From: Topomyia yanbarensis
Lineage: Eukaryota > Arthropoda > Insecta > Diptera > Culicidae
NCBI RefSeq assembly: GCF_030247195.1
Contig: NC_080671.1
Location: 35,500,343 to 35,564,342, forward strand
Length of the DNA: 64,000 nt
Reading direction: 5' to 3'
Under the pieces are notes generated by a model that was given only the letters and a program-made list of their open reading frames with translations, did not search any database and had not been told where the DNA came from. Of this stretch, positions 11,328 to 22,862 are shown piece by piece. Made by a program: the position numbers and the translations under genes. The stretch's first letter is position 1; the number at the start of each line of letters is the position of its first letter.

Positions 11328-11666
11328 TTATGGTAGCCTCCGGTGAAGGGGTTTGTCCAACTTCATCCGGCTGAGATGTTGAGTAGAGCGTTGGAAATGG
11401 TACCGAATCGTTTCAGAAGGATTCCGCTGGAATAAAAAAATACGCTTAGAGCAAAAATTTAGAAAAAAATAATCGTTTACCATAGTACCACACTCTGAGG
11501 CCCGGGTCTTGCTAGTACTACGAGGAATAGTAGCAGCAGCATAGAAAATCTGCAGCCACTCATGAAGACTGAATAGACCTTTCTCGTCAAAAATTTTTAT
11601 ATGATAGGATGCTTCCTTTTTTATCCCCAATTCGTTACTTCCTATTGCCGCGATGATTTGGTACCT
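11328..11666 (-). CDS. Possible 3' exons of an unidentified gene
   Basis: Two open segments on the minus strand fit a short-intron gene: one after an AG acceptor at 11667-11668, ending near 11482 at ...SECGTM, then an intron of about 55 bp (GTAAAC...TTCCAG), then a second starting NPSETIRYHFQRS and ending PLHRRLP and TAA at 11328. The joined tail is about 95 residues and has an ordinary, non-repetitive composition. I do not recognise the family and see no start exon. It could be the end of a gene with distant upstream exons, a pseudogene, or chance. Confidence 0.25.
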   Translation of the reverse strand, partial: RYQIIAAIGSNELGIKKEASYHIKIFDEKGLFSLHEWLQIFYAAATIPRSTSKTRASECGTMVNDYFFLNFCSKRIFLFQRNPSETIRYHFQRSTQHLSRMKLDKPLHRRLP

Positions 11667-12086
11667 CTAACTATTGAAAAAATCAAAAATAGTGCAAGCT
11701 GCTCATTTAACCCCATATTCTGAATACCTATCTTGCCTTGTTTCCCTGTATTTTTTCACCATTTGGATGAATTTCCTGTGGGGAATACTAAAAGGATGCC
11801 AGATCTGCATATATATTAGTAAATCTGTAGATTTTGCGTTTTCACTGCAGATCTTTTGCAGATTACAAATATTTAGCAGAACAAAGCCTATGCCAGCCAA
11901 TTTATACACCAACCTTCAACATTTTTGATCATTTAAATTATATACATACTACATTTCTACGTCGCATTTATTGAAGATTTTTGTAGCAATCTGCAGACTT
12001 TTATATTTTTACTGCAGGCTATTGTTTAAATAGACCTGGCATCACTGATGCTGAAATGATTCATTCATATACCTGTCAAAAATATA
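11667..12086. other. Intergenic, nothing recognised
   Basis: AT-rich, with repeated CTGCAGA-type words near 11840-12020 but no clear structure. Short open frames in both directions look like chance. Confidence 0.35.
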
Positions 12087-13077
12087 GAGCATTGTGTGAA
12101 AATGTATAACCTCACTTTTCTGACAGTTCGGTGTGCTTGTTTACCTAAGATTTGTTTACACGGACTTTTAAAATTTACATTACTTGAATACTTTCTATGC
12201 TCTTTGAAAGAATATCAACTCAAGAGGGATGAGGATTGGAACAATGGTAACCTGGTTCATACATTGACCAATCGGCGCTGGATGTAAAACCCGGTGGCAT
12301 ATGCTGAATCGGAAGATCAAGCATTGGGCTATAAAACGATTGCTTTCTGGATGATGGATCCTTATCCTATTTGTACACATTTGTTTGTTTGCTCGTGGGT
12401 TAATTCCTAACAAGATGATCCGATTGATTATTCATTTTTAGGTGGTGAAGTTTACCTGAACTTTATAGGTAACGAATTCGGTCGATGATAAGTTGTTGAA
12501 ATAATTTTGATCGTTCAATGCTCATATCGAAGAACGTTTCCATTGGTCAGAATGCCTACCAGCGTATGGAACAATAATTTATTATTCGGTTTCAAGTTCC
12601 ATTACAGTAAAAGTTTCGTCGATTATCGCATTGTCGTTGATTTAGCTGGTATATGCAAAATAGCGCTCGGCACTGACGACAAGGAGTAAGAGGGATTTGA
12701 TTGGAGTGATAATAATGCAGAGCATTATATATTCTGGTAGATTATCAGAGAGGAGAAATTATATGTAAATTTATATTATATCCCGAGTTGCATTAATTTT
12801 GGCACCGCAATAAAGCTATCTGCAACTGCTGTCTTGTTCAAATTGGCACGAAATAACTAGGCAGCGAATGATAGATTTCATAGTCAATTTATTTACTTTT
12901 TCTGAAGGATAAGTAATTAGTATGTTGTGAATATATGTGTCGCCGGTGCCGTGTGTTATGGTGGTACCGGACGGAACCGTTCGTCAGATCTGTCTTAACG
13001 CTCTCTACTTAGCGCAGGATACGCGAAACCGCTGCTAGCTTTCGAAAGAAAATTCCTAGCTGCTGCTACTCTATCAG

Positions 13078-13097
13078 TCTCTCTCTCTCTCTCTCTC
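13078..13097. repeat. CT dinucleotide microsatellite
   Basis: About ten CT units in a run. Confidence 0.9.
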
Positions 13098-14367
13098 GAC
13101 TGAGGACTACAATTTCGGTCGATTAAATTATGCTATGAAAATTGTACTTCCTGGAATTTCATCTAACGAGATCAATTCATTGTGAGGAATTTCGCTGCGT
13201 TCCAATATTGCTTGCCTCTGTAGGTGACGATGTGTGTGGATTCACTTCGGCAGCCAGCTCTTATGTTTTGGGTAATTTTGCTATCTTATTCTGCTGAATA
13301 AATCATCTGCCTAAAGCCTCTACGTTATACTACGGTCACTTTAAAAACGCCCTGCTATTTAATCTTGTAGCTCTCGGCAAGTCAGTCCTGGCACTCTCCT
13401 CGACTATTCCTGGCACTATACCGCTGACGTCGCACTAATCACGGTGATCAAACTTGGCGAGAGCGGCAGTGGTTTCGTCGGAATTGTTCACTCGACAAGC
13501 AGTAAGTGCAAGGACTCTGCTACTTATGCCTGAGCCCCTCATTGAAACCTTCGTCCTGCCGGAGTGTTAGCTTCGTCCGATACCGGAGCGTATTGTTGAA
13601 CCGAAGCAGTCTGCTACTGGCGCTGCTTCCTTCGAATTGGAATCGCTGAATATTCCCGTTAGCCGAATGTCCAACGTGGCCGAAGGCAAACCGATTGCAG
13701 CAACACCACCAGCCGTAGCTGACATTTTAGCCTTCAATCCAAGTACCTGCCATTGGCATAGCGACAGACGAGTGCGGTGCAGGCTGGACATCGGTTGACT
13801 CGGTGCCGGACGGGGCGAAACAACTGCAACAGGAGCGGACCTAGTATGGGGTGTAAAGGTCATCAATTGCCATAGATCACCAAAATGCGCTGCGACTAAC
13901 ATTGTGAACAAAACAAACCAAATGAAATTGATCGCAACAACGATAAAATAATCTAAATTCTACCCAAACATTTGAAAAGGGTCACTGCCAAACGTATACC
14001 TCGAGAAAAAAGGTAAAAGAAGTTTTGGTCGAATTCATTATAATTCTATTTAAAAATTTAATACTGGTTTATTTAGTTTGATTGCGCAAATTGTTTACAT
14101 CAGACACTCCCCTTAATTCATTGTGTACGTATTTCACTACCTTTATAATCCTTTTGGAATCAGTTACAATAATCCTTTATAATCATTTTATAATATGTGT
14201 ATTGCTAGTTAGGACTTTTATATCAGCCGGGCCCTTTTATAATTTGTTATAAAATCATTATCAAAATTCTTCATAATCCATTGTTGCGTTATGTTTATGC
14301 ACATGGTCAGATAGATAGTTTTTAACTGGGACGTGACGTGTGGATACGAAAAAACCTAATGTCAATT

Positions 14368-14436
14368 GCAGCCAGGGGGAGCTGTCAAATGCAGCCAAAG
14401 GGAACCGTCAAATGCAGTGAGGGGGAACTGTCAAAT
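14368..14436. repeat. Three 23-bp tandem repeats
   Basis: Three diverged units of exactly 23 bp, consensus near GCAGCCAGGGGGAACTGTCAAAT, followed by a partial fourth. Each keeps the GTCAAAT end. Confidence 0.75.
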
Positions 14437-14817
14437 GTAGCCAGTCCATTTAAAATATGTGAGGAAGAAAGAGTGGCTATGCAAGACAAGAGATCAAATG
14501 AACAGAAAAAATGAAAAAGAAAACATCTATCCACAGGTTTTGTCCCAGGATTTTAATAGAGAACATGAAAATTCGATTTGTTTGCATTTGGCAGTAGGCC
14601 TTTTTCAAATGTTTGGCTAGAAATTCCTTACTTCTTCAATGAACCAAAAATCAAAATTACAGCTGAGCGACCTTGTTTGGAAAGTGTTAACATTTGGCAG
14701 CGAACCAAACCAAGTTTCTCATACTATGATCGAATCAACAAAAATTCCAAGACTATGTAAACAATCTCTCTGAACTGTCAAAAAAGTGAGGTTAAACATT
14801 ATCATGCAATGTTCTCC

Positions 14818-15745
14818 ACCGAGAGGTTCACTTTAGTTTGTTTACATAATCAATGAACTTTGTACCGCGACTCACCACTTCATTTGCCGCGTTGCCAGGA
14901 ACTCAAGCAAAAATATACAAAACAGTGTTGCCCAAACACACATTTTGAGTCCCACCATTCTTGCAAAGGTGAAAAAAATACTCAACATTCTTGCATTTTT
15001 CAAATTTAAAAAAATCATTAAAAAATCACGATAGCTCCAAATAGTCTCATTTCAACGGCAATATTCTTAAAAATGTGTAGTCTTTTGAATAAAAATAAGA
15101 AAAAACGGGATTAGGTCGGACGAGAAAGGTCTATTGGCTAGTTCGGTAATGACTGACAATTCTAAACCAATGCCGAGGTAGTGGTCGATCGATGATGCAG
15201 ACCATGTTAACCAGTTGAAGTTGCCCTTCGGAGCTCGCTTCGGAGTCTGTAGGCCAAACCGGAAATTTCCTGGATCCAGCAACTATTGATGGGTTCGCTG
15301 GGAAACAGCACGGGCAATGAACTCAACCAAAACCAAATGGTGGTAGTTTAATCCATATTCGCGAGTATGCTTACCCTCTTACAATAGTTGGTTTCAAAAT
15401 CGTCCAATGAAGGACATTCGTTGGACCAATTTGAACGACGTCCAAATAACTGTTCATCAAACATCCATCGTTGGACCCATGTTGAACGAATTTGAAACAA
15501 TTTTTGGACGTCTCCGTGGGTACCCAGTCAAAAAGGGCTAGTTGCTGGCTAACGGGGGGCTATTTGCCAACTTGGATGCGCAAATTGCCCTTCAATTTGC
15601 CAGCAAATTGCTGGCAATTTGAGGGCTATTTCAAATGCAACATTTGGGCGATTTGCCGCCGTCATTTTTCAGCCGTCCTACTCGCCTTTAAATCGCCCCC
15701 AAATCGCCCACGGAACGCGCTTTTTAATCGCTTTTAGTTGCCTTA
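14818..15745. other. Intergenic repeats of uncertain type
   Basis: No gene. From about 15490 the sequence is rich in AAATTGCC, GGCAATTT and AAATCGCC words, partly mirrored near 16590-16660, so the MITE at 15746-16236 may sit inside an older inverted-repeat element. Confidence 0.35.
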
Positions 15746-16236
15746 AGGCCTATTTACACCCTCGGTGAAAATGAACGTGAACTCGATGCGCACCAAATAG
15801 TTTTTTTTCCAATATCTCGCATATTAGTGTATAGAAATTGATGAAACTGGAACTAAACGATAGTACATTAATATATTTAGCGAATCCATGCACAATTATT
15901 CGATATAATTGAATCAATGCAATAATTCATATTCCCCGATCATTTTTAATATTCCACGGTGAAATATGTTAGCAGTGGATAATTCACTTGTTCACCGGGA
16001 GTGTAAACGCGACGATGGGCGGAATTGATGCGGAGTGGTGAATATAAATGTCATCGCTGTTCACGGTGAACATTCGCCTTCAAATAATAGATTGCATTCT
16101 GACAAACTGTAAACTGCCAGGTGAGCGTGAAATCGTTGTTCGCCGATGAAACTGTTCACGACGTCGTCCACCGTGAACAATGGAAGGTATTCAATACATG
16201 TTCACGTTCATTTTCACCGAGAGTCTAAATAGTGCT
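15746..16236. repeat. MITE with TTA target duplication
   Basis: 491 bp, flanked by TTA at 15743-15745 and 16237-16239. The ends begin AGGCCTATTTACAC and (reverse complement) AGCACTATTTAGAC, and both continue CTCGGTGAAAATGAACGTG, so the TIRs are about 35 bp. A 3-bp TTA/TAA duplication is typical of PIF/Harbinger-type elements. Non-coding. Confidence 0.7.
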
Positions 16237-17024
16237 TTATTTGAAAATTACAAATAATACTTATTTTCGGATTCATTATCTACTCACATAAACACCACCA
16301 AACTATATGAAGAATTAATGGTGAATATGATATTGTACACCAAGACTTACCACAATCTGAAGTTCATTAGGAATTTAGATCAAAGATCTTGTTCTACTAT
16401 ACTTACACATGATTCCACAATTCCCCACATTCGTTGGCTTAATTAAGCGCACGAAACAAACAAAATTCATGCGAGAACATGCCAATTGTTAATAAACAAT
16501 TTTAAGCTTAAGCCAAACATGAACCGCCATGTTTGAAAAACGCGAAAAACAACCAAGTCCATTTCAGCCGCCAGTAAATTTGTCTAAGTATTGAAATTGC
16601 CTTTAAATCGCATTCGCAAATTGCATTTGTTCCTAGGGGCAATTAGCACAGGCGAGTTGAGTCAAACGTCAAACTTTTTAAATCGCCGAATCAATCGGTT
16701 TCAGAATCGGTTGTTGCGTTTGATCTGGAATCCATACTGACTCCATTCAGGATTCCGAATGGTTTGACCGGGTGTTCGTCCGCCTTTTGACTAGGATGGG
16801 TTATTTTTTTTCTGTGTAGCGTTACTATCTTCATTCTGGTCACCCTGGACCGGGTGCGGTTATACTGTCAGACTGTCAAAACAAAGATTTTCAGCGTGCT
16901 TTACCATTGCAACAATCGAACACACCGGTGATTTTGTGTTTTAATGGTAAAATAGGTTCGAAAACCTGTATAATCGGCATTAAACGTATTCCCTTCTGGG
17001 AAGTGAACGGTTACAACATACACA
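16237..17024. other. WDR12 upstream region with a half copy of palindrome family P
   Basis: Positions 16690-16775 contain GAATCGGTTGTTGCG and GGATTCCGAATGGTTTGACC, matching one arm of family P. The rest is AT-rich. The last 150 bp or so are presumably WDR12 promoter and 5' UTR. Confidence 0.5.
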
Positions 17025-18426
17025 ATGTCTCTGAAAATCACGGGTAAATCAGAGGGACAGCTTCAGCTGCATCTAACTACTAAGCAAAAGCAGTAAGCTA
17101 AAAAACTCGACTGAGGTTAAGCGTGTTTACTACTGTGATTTTTATTTCAGATTCGCAGTTCCGGACGTACCGTATTCTATTCGGGCCAATGTCAATAACA
17201 AAGAATTAAACGTGTTAATAAACACGCTACTTAAAGATTCGGGCAATGCAGAAGCTGGAAAAGTAGAATTTGATTTCCTACTGAATGGAGAATTTGTCAG
17301 GATTCCGCTTGGGCAGCATTTGAAGGAGCGAGATATTTCGTTTGAAGACACTGTTGAATTGGAATATGTGGAGCGATACCCAGCTCCGGAGCCACAGGAC
17401 TGTTTACTTCACGATGATTGGGTTTCGGCAGTGGAAGCGCGAGAAGACTGGATTCTGACAGGATGTTATGATAACACCTTGAACATTTGGACTGCCGCTG
17501 GCAAGCATAAGTTGACTATTCCAGGTCACATTGCGCCCGTAAAGGGAGTGACTTGGATATCGTTGGATGATGAGAGAGGAGTTTTCGCAAGTGCTTCACA
17601 GGATCAAATGGTAATGCTATGGGAATGGAACGTGGCTGCCAACTCGGTGGAGTGCGTACAAGTTTGTAAGGGTCACGAACGTGGAGTGGATTGCATTGCG
17701 GCAAATCAAAGCAAGACCAAAATGGCAACAGGAAGTTGGGATACTATGCTGAAAGTTTGGTCCACGGATGTACGCGAAGACACTGAAACGCAACCATCCA
17801 CGAGTAAGAGACAAAAGTTAGATCAAGGAAGTGCAAGGACACCAATTCTTACTTTGGCCGGCCACCGCGAGTGCGTCTCTGGGGTTCAGTGGATTGATGA
17901 CAGCACGATTGCAACATCTTCGTGGGATCACACAATTAAAATCTGGGATTTGGCACTAAACGGGGTTAAGTCGGAAATTTGTGGACAGAAATCCTTTTTT
18001 GATTTAAGTTACTCCAAGTTAAATGGCTTGATTATTGCTGCTTCGCCGGATAAAAACTTGCGACTATATGACCCGAAATCGAATCGTAAGTCTGGTTTTA
18101 ACACAACTCCCGATCAGATTCATAACGTTTTATTTACAGAGGGAACAATCGTGAAGAATACTTATCTTGGGCACACACAATGGGTGCAAGCTGTCTGCTG
18201 GAGCATAACCAACGAATACTTGTTTGTATCCGGCGCTTATGACAATCACGTCAAGCTCTGGGATTTCCGGAGCCCGAAAGCACCGATATTCGAACTAATC
18301 GGACACGAAGATAAAGTACTAGCGTGTGATTGGTCAAATCCAAAGTTTATCATCTCTGGTGGATCAGACAATTCAGTGCGGATCTTCAAATCGAAAATTT
18401 CTACACAAGAAGGAACGAAAAAATAG
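17025..18426 (+). CDS. WDR12: Ribosome biogenesis protein WDR12 orthologue
   Basis: Two exons, 17025-17092 and 17151-18426, joined over a 58-bp intron (GTAAGC...TTTCAG), give 447 residues. The start is the ATG at 17025 ([20 protein letters not shown]), because it restores a complete N-terminal NLE (Notchless-like) domain at about residues 5-80. A seven-bladed WD40 propeller follows; blade ends LNIWTA, VMLWEW, LKVWST, IKIWDL, LRLYDP, VKLWDF and VRIFKS are visible. WDR12 acts in the nucleolus in the PeBoW complex with PES1 and BOP1 for 60S maturation; the NLE domain contacts the AAA-ATPase Midasin in yeast. It converges with the ZAD gene. Confidence 0.93.
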
Positions 18427-18782
18427 AGGTTTTATTGCTGCAGTATATCTAGCAATAGAGTTGCAATGATTGTTAGTATAGTTTTGGAGATCGACACGTA
18501 CGGTAACAAAGTAGTCCAACGTTTAATCGCCATGATAAGAGCGGAAAGATTCATTTGCAATTAGTATTTCAGAATAATACGAAACATAATTTTCAAATTG
18601 AAACTACGTCATTTGATTTTGTTTTCATTCAATCGAAAAAAAACAAATTGATTTGTTATCAAAACTGCCGCAATAACCTTTACATTTTATTGCTAGATAT
18701 ATTTATATTGGAAGCAAAATATATTGTCAAACACTTTTACAACTTCAATTTTTGTTAAATTCATAATTCAACTAAAACAAAA
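18427..18782. other. Convergent 3' ends of WDR12 and the ZAD gene
   Basis: The 356 bp between the two stop codons must contain both 3' UTRs. AT-rich. Confidence 0.6.
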
Positions 18783-19430
18783 CTAGCAATATTCTATGCA
18801 AATATGATCTTCAATCGTTTCCACGCTGCTATCCGTTGCACATAATGGGTATCTGTATTGACATGACTCACATTTAACCATTTCAGAACCTAACGTTCCG
18901 TAACAATTTTCCAGGGACACCGTTGTCTTTTGCGATGGGTGATCATTGAAGCCAGAATCTTCGTTAGTTCTACACGTTTCAGTAAACCTTTCACCTGTGT
19001 CCCACCAGTCGTTTCCGTCAGATTCCCAACAATTATCTAATTCGCCAAGAAAATCATACGCCACATGAATCTGCTGATGGTTAGTTGAGCAGACCACGTT
19101 TTTTTGCTCCAATTGTTCCTCTTGAAAGCGTTGGCTAAACTCATTTTGGTTCCCACGGAGCATTTCTCGGAAGGCGCAAAATCTCTGAATGTTTCGGTAG
19201 CAGCTGTAGCACACCCAGGTACGCAGCTCGTCCACATCTATTATCTGTATACAATAGCGTTATTTTACCAGCAATACGTCGTATGGATGATAGGTAAAAC
19301 CTACGTTAATCTGTGCACATTGGTAAACTTTTTCCAGAAAAGAGTGCTGCTTCTCGTAAAGTGCCTTCAGCGACCACATTCGGCTGTGATGCCGCAAACA
19401 AAAACGGCACACGATTTCGATACTGCTCAT
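18783..19430 (-). CDS. ZAD-domain protein without recognisable C2H2 fingers
   Basis: Two exons on the minus strand, 19305-19430 and 18783-19244, with a 60-bp intron (GTAGGT...ATACAG), give 195 residues. The N-terminus is a ZAD (zinc-finger-associated domain): CRFCLRHHS at residues 8-16 and CYSCYRNIQRFCAFR after the intron supply the paired cysteines that bind zinc and dimerise. ZAD proteins are an insect-expanded class, usually transcription factors with C-terminal C2H2 fingers. Here only an acidic, polar tail follows, ending with a Cys-rich stretch (CESCQYRYPLC; HICIEYC) that does not fit C2H2 spacing. It may be a ZAD-only partner or a truncated family member. The start is the ATG at 19430. 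Confidence 0.75.
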
Positions 19431-20071
19431 ATTAAGCCTACAATATACTATTAAATAGCACAAATAGAATAAAAATCTACTATCCAAAACTCTAGGAGCT
19501 TAAAATTTCTATAAAAACGTAAATAGAACAAAATTTTAATAGTCAACACATCTTGCGCGCGAGATGAAAAGTATAAGGACGATCAGCTGTCATTTGACAC
19601 ATTAAAAAATCAGAAAGTTACGCACATCATTTTTGTGAAGTTTGTCCCGATGAATTTTTTTTGCTGAAATGCAATTTAAATTCTTGGCTCGACGGTAAGT
19701 TATTCGAGCTGTCAAAAATGAATCTTTTTTGTTTCCAACAATAGGTACTTTTTCATTTCACAACCTCTCGATGAGGTAATGCCAAATGGTATAGTGATCC
19801 TGATGATGAGTGAAAAATCCTTTAAGAATAATTTCAAGCGAATTAACCTGTAAATTGTGGATCGTAGCGGAGTCTGCAAATGATCGGCTCGTAGCCCAAA
19901 CCGTGTCAGAATCGGAACATTTCGGCAAGGCTCCAAAAATAATGGCAGTTTAAACCACTGAGGATGTCGCAAATATGCGACAGTTCCGCAATTTTGACTG
20001 GTTTAGAAGCCAACAAAAATATTCTGACCAGTGACAGGTTTTATTTAGTTTCATGGATTTAGAACAGAATC
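19431..20071. other. Intergenic, nothing recognised
   Basis: Upstream of the ZAD gene, including its presumed promoter. Open frames here are short and featureless. Confidence 0.4.
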
Positions 20072-20361
20072 CTAGGGGCAGATCACTCTAGGAATGTATA
20101 ATAAATTTGCATCAAATTAGAAAAAAATGCATTTAATTTCCATTTTTGCAACTTTGCTCTCCGTCACAGAAAAGTTTGTTTAACAAACATCCTACGTTGA
20201 TTCACATTGTTCGTCGTTTTATTGAATGTAGGGCTAGTTTTTTGTAGGGTTTTTAGGTCTGACGACGCAATGCAAAATACATTATGAATTTCTATTTCGA
20301 TGGAAAGAAATGCATTCGATTTCGCTGATTTTAAAATGCATCGCAAGTGATCTGCCCCTAG
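20072..20361. repeat. hAT-type MITE with ACAGAATC duplication
   Basis: 290 bp with inverted ends CTAGGGGCAGATCACT and CTAGGGGCAGATCACTT. Both sides carry the perfect 8-bp duplication ACAGAATC (20064-20071 and 20362-20369), the length made by hAT transposases. Non-coding; AT-rich interior. Confidence 0.85.
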
Positions 20362-20709
20362 ACAGAATCCCTATCGAGACTCGTATACTTTCATAAGAGG
20401 GAGATATGTAATGTTAAATCGATGTTTTGTACTGTATTTTGTAGTAGAATATTTCTAACGTTTCAATATGGGGCCCCCGTTTCAAAATTTTCTGCCGGAA
20501 TTTTACCCGATTTTTTTGAATGAAAAATAAAGATTATTCCGCTATCTGATTGGAAGTATGTACAACAATTTTGTACCCAATTTCGTAGGATTACAAGTAC
20601 TAAAAATAACAGAAATAATGGGTTTTATGAAAGCAGTAATTATCTGATCCATAATTGGTCGGTACAATTCGATCAAGCAGCGAGCGTTGTAGGACTGCCT
20701 TTTTTGGGG
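20362..20709. other. Intergenic, nothing recognised
   Basis: AT-rich filler between two MITEs. Confidence 0.4.
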
Positions 20710-21031
20710 TTTTCGATTGATTGAAACCGGTGTAGTGGAGTGCACTGTGTCGTGTCCGGACGAACGGCTGCCAAACTTTCAAAGTCAATCACACAACTGA
20801 CGAACTTTTTCTTACTCTTTTGATTCTATCCTTCTCTCCAATACATTCTCTCCGCTCCGCTAATTTTATTTCATTATTCCTCTCTATCCATCTCAGTCCC
20901 TACGCACTGGTTTTGCACTTTCTAGCTGAAGTGTCAATGGAACATACCCAGTTTTCTGCACTTCTGCTAGAAAGTGCAAAAACGGTGCAGTTTTAGTGCA
21001 CTCCACTACACCGGTGTCAATCAATCGAAAA
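20710..21031. repeat. MITE-like element with 35-bp TIRs
   Basis: The ends are inverted copies beginning TTTTCGATTGATTG and continuing ACCGGTGTAGTGGAGTGCAC. The interior shows a second inverted pair around CACTTTCTAGC. No certain target duplication was seen. Confidence 0.65.
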
Positions 21032-21198
21032 TCCTATTTGTCATCGAGTGAACAGCGGCAGGTATAAAACGGGGACATAAGAAAAAATCGTTAGTTTGTG
21101 TTCTGACGTTGTAAGCGTAGCAGCTACTGCGTTTCATGTCAGCTCGCTTCTTTCGATGGCAGGTAATACATCCCGTGACTGCCGCCAGGCGCTAAGGT
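21032..21198. other. Spacer between MITEs
   Basis: No feature recognised. Confidence 0.4.
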
Positions 21199-22087
21199 TC
21201 CCCAAGTAACCAATAAGCATTATATCTGCTAATAATCTGCTTTAGATCCACATATAAAGCTGTCCTATAAAGCCGTGAAGCCCTAAATACTTATATAATG
21301 CTGATATTATGCCAGAAAAGGCGAAATATAGTGCAATTACTGTGCAGAGATTGACAGCTCGTTTCTGCAGTACTGATGCTATTATATAGCAAAAGCGTAC
21401 AAATGTCAAATTTGAAAGCCTTATATTGGCACTACTAATGCTATTAAAAAGCTTCAGTTGGTTGTCATTGTCCGCCATGGTTTTGAAACCATTTCTTATG
21501 TTTCCTTTCGGTATGATGAGCAAAAAGGAAAAATTTTAAAATAAAATATTCTGTTTAAAACCGTAATTGACTCTGTTCTAATGCATTGTAATGAATATCC
21601 TTAATGGGTTTTCGTTCTCACATGATATGAATGTTTACGAAAATTACCTTTAGTAAGTCTCGAACTGAGGTACCTTGCCTCATCCTTCACGGTAAGTGCG
21701 CTGCGTTTGCTTCCTGGACTATATTGCATATGTTTGATTGAAATGAAATATGCCGAATATAATCTACAAGAAGAGTTGCATAACAAATAAACCCACAGCA
21801 TTACAATGGCATTATATCAGCTTCTTATTTGCTCTATAATGGCATTAAATGCACTTGTAAAGCTTACATGCTTTAAAGATCCTTGAAGCATGTACGCGTT
21901 ATATCAGCTTTATATACGCATATAGAGCAAGCTATAATGCTATATATCGGCTGTGCAGTTATGCATTATTGATGCTAATATAGAGCTTTGTTGCGTTGTT
22001 AATGCTGTAATAGAGTTTCAATGCAACATTAGTGCAAATGTATATCCAATATAGTGCAATGGCTTAATGCTTATGGTTACTTGGGAA
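21199..22087. repeat. 889-bp TIR element, GCATTATA-rich
   Basis: The ends are inverted copies of TTCCCCAAGTAACCAATAAGCATTA with small differences. The interior repeats words such as ATGCTAATAT, TATATCAGC and CATTATAGC in both orientations. No transposase frame is present, so it is probably a non-autonomous DNA element. Target duplication not resolved. Confidence 0.65.
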
Positions 22088-22862
22088 TTTTATTTGTCAA
22101 AAGTAATGACAATCTTTTCCTATAAATATAGCAACACTGCCAACCATCATTTCACTATCCCTGCAGTAACATTGCGTACGGTGCAAAAAGTTAGAAACAA
22201 CCAATCAGGAGCTGGACCATTCTGATGTAAAATTGGAACAAAAACGCCCCCCCTCCTATTGTCATGTCCTGTCTTAGGTTTTCTACGCATTAATGGGTAC
22301 TTCATTTTATCAGTGTAGCTGCCTTATACCGTTAATTGACATGTGGTGATTTTAAGTCGCCCGGAATCAAAAACAATGTGGGCGCCCCCCGATATGTTTG
22401 ACAGTTGCTCCCGTTCCCGTATCCCGTCGGTTTATATTTCGATGACGTGACAGGCAAAAGATATACAGTGGAGAACCAGCTGCAGCATCTCTGAATAGAA
22501 AATTTATAATAAATTAAGGTATATAAATCGCCATATCGTAGTGTTCTTGCTCTGATGGTTATCTAAACTACAACCAAAAGAAATATTGAGTATTGTTAGA
22601 TTGGCCCTAGTATTTTATGTCAAGTAAAATTTCAACCAACTCGGTGGTCTGCCTACCAATGTAGCAAGACAAGTTTTGGCGAGAGCAGCAATCAATCAAA
22701 CGGGATTGCTTGTAGAATAGGCGGCGGTAGGGGAAACAAGCTGCACAACGTTTCTGGAAGTTCTGTAATTTCGGACAAGGTTTTTAGGTGTATCGCAGTA
22801 CAGTGACAGGCTCAGCGAAAAGAGAGCAAAAGTTTTTGCATATCAGTGATCAATTTCATAAT
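22088..22862. other. UBIAD1 upstream region
   Basis: Intergenic sequence and probable 5' UTR. An open frame runs upstream of the ATG at 22863 in the same phase, but no earlier ATG was found in it. Confidence 0.4.

Larger units (their letters stand above)
12087..14817. mobile_element. Candidate 2.7 kb TIR-bounded element, unclassified
   Basis: The left end (12087 to about 12150) and the reverse complement of the right end (about 14755-14817) align over roughly 60 bp, sharing TAACCTCACTTTT and TGACAGTTC. This suggests a DNA element or foldback that may have collected other sequence. No transposase could be recognised. The interior holds a CT microsatellite, a 23-bp tandem repeat and a more GC-rich stretch at about 13400-13920. 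No target duplication was confirmed. Confidence 0.4.

Noticed and set aside
13567..13911. Minus-strand open frame of 114 codons
   Set aside because: No similarity recognised; the more ordinary-looking frame in that stretch is on the opposite strand, and neither has a start or splice context.
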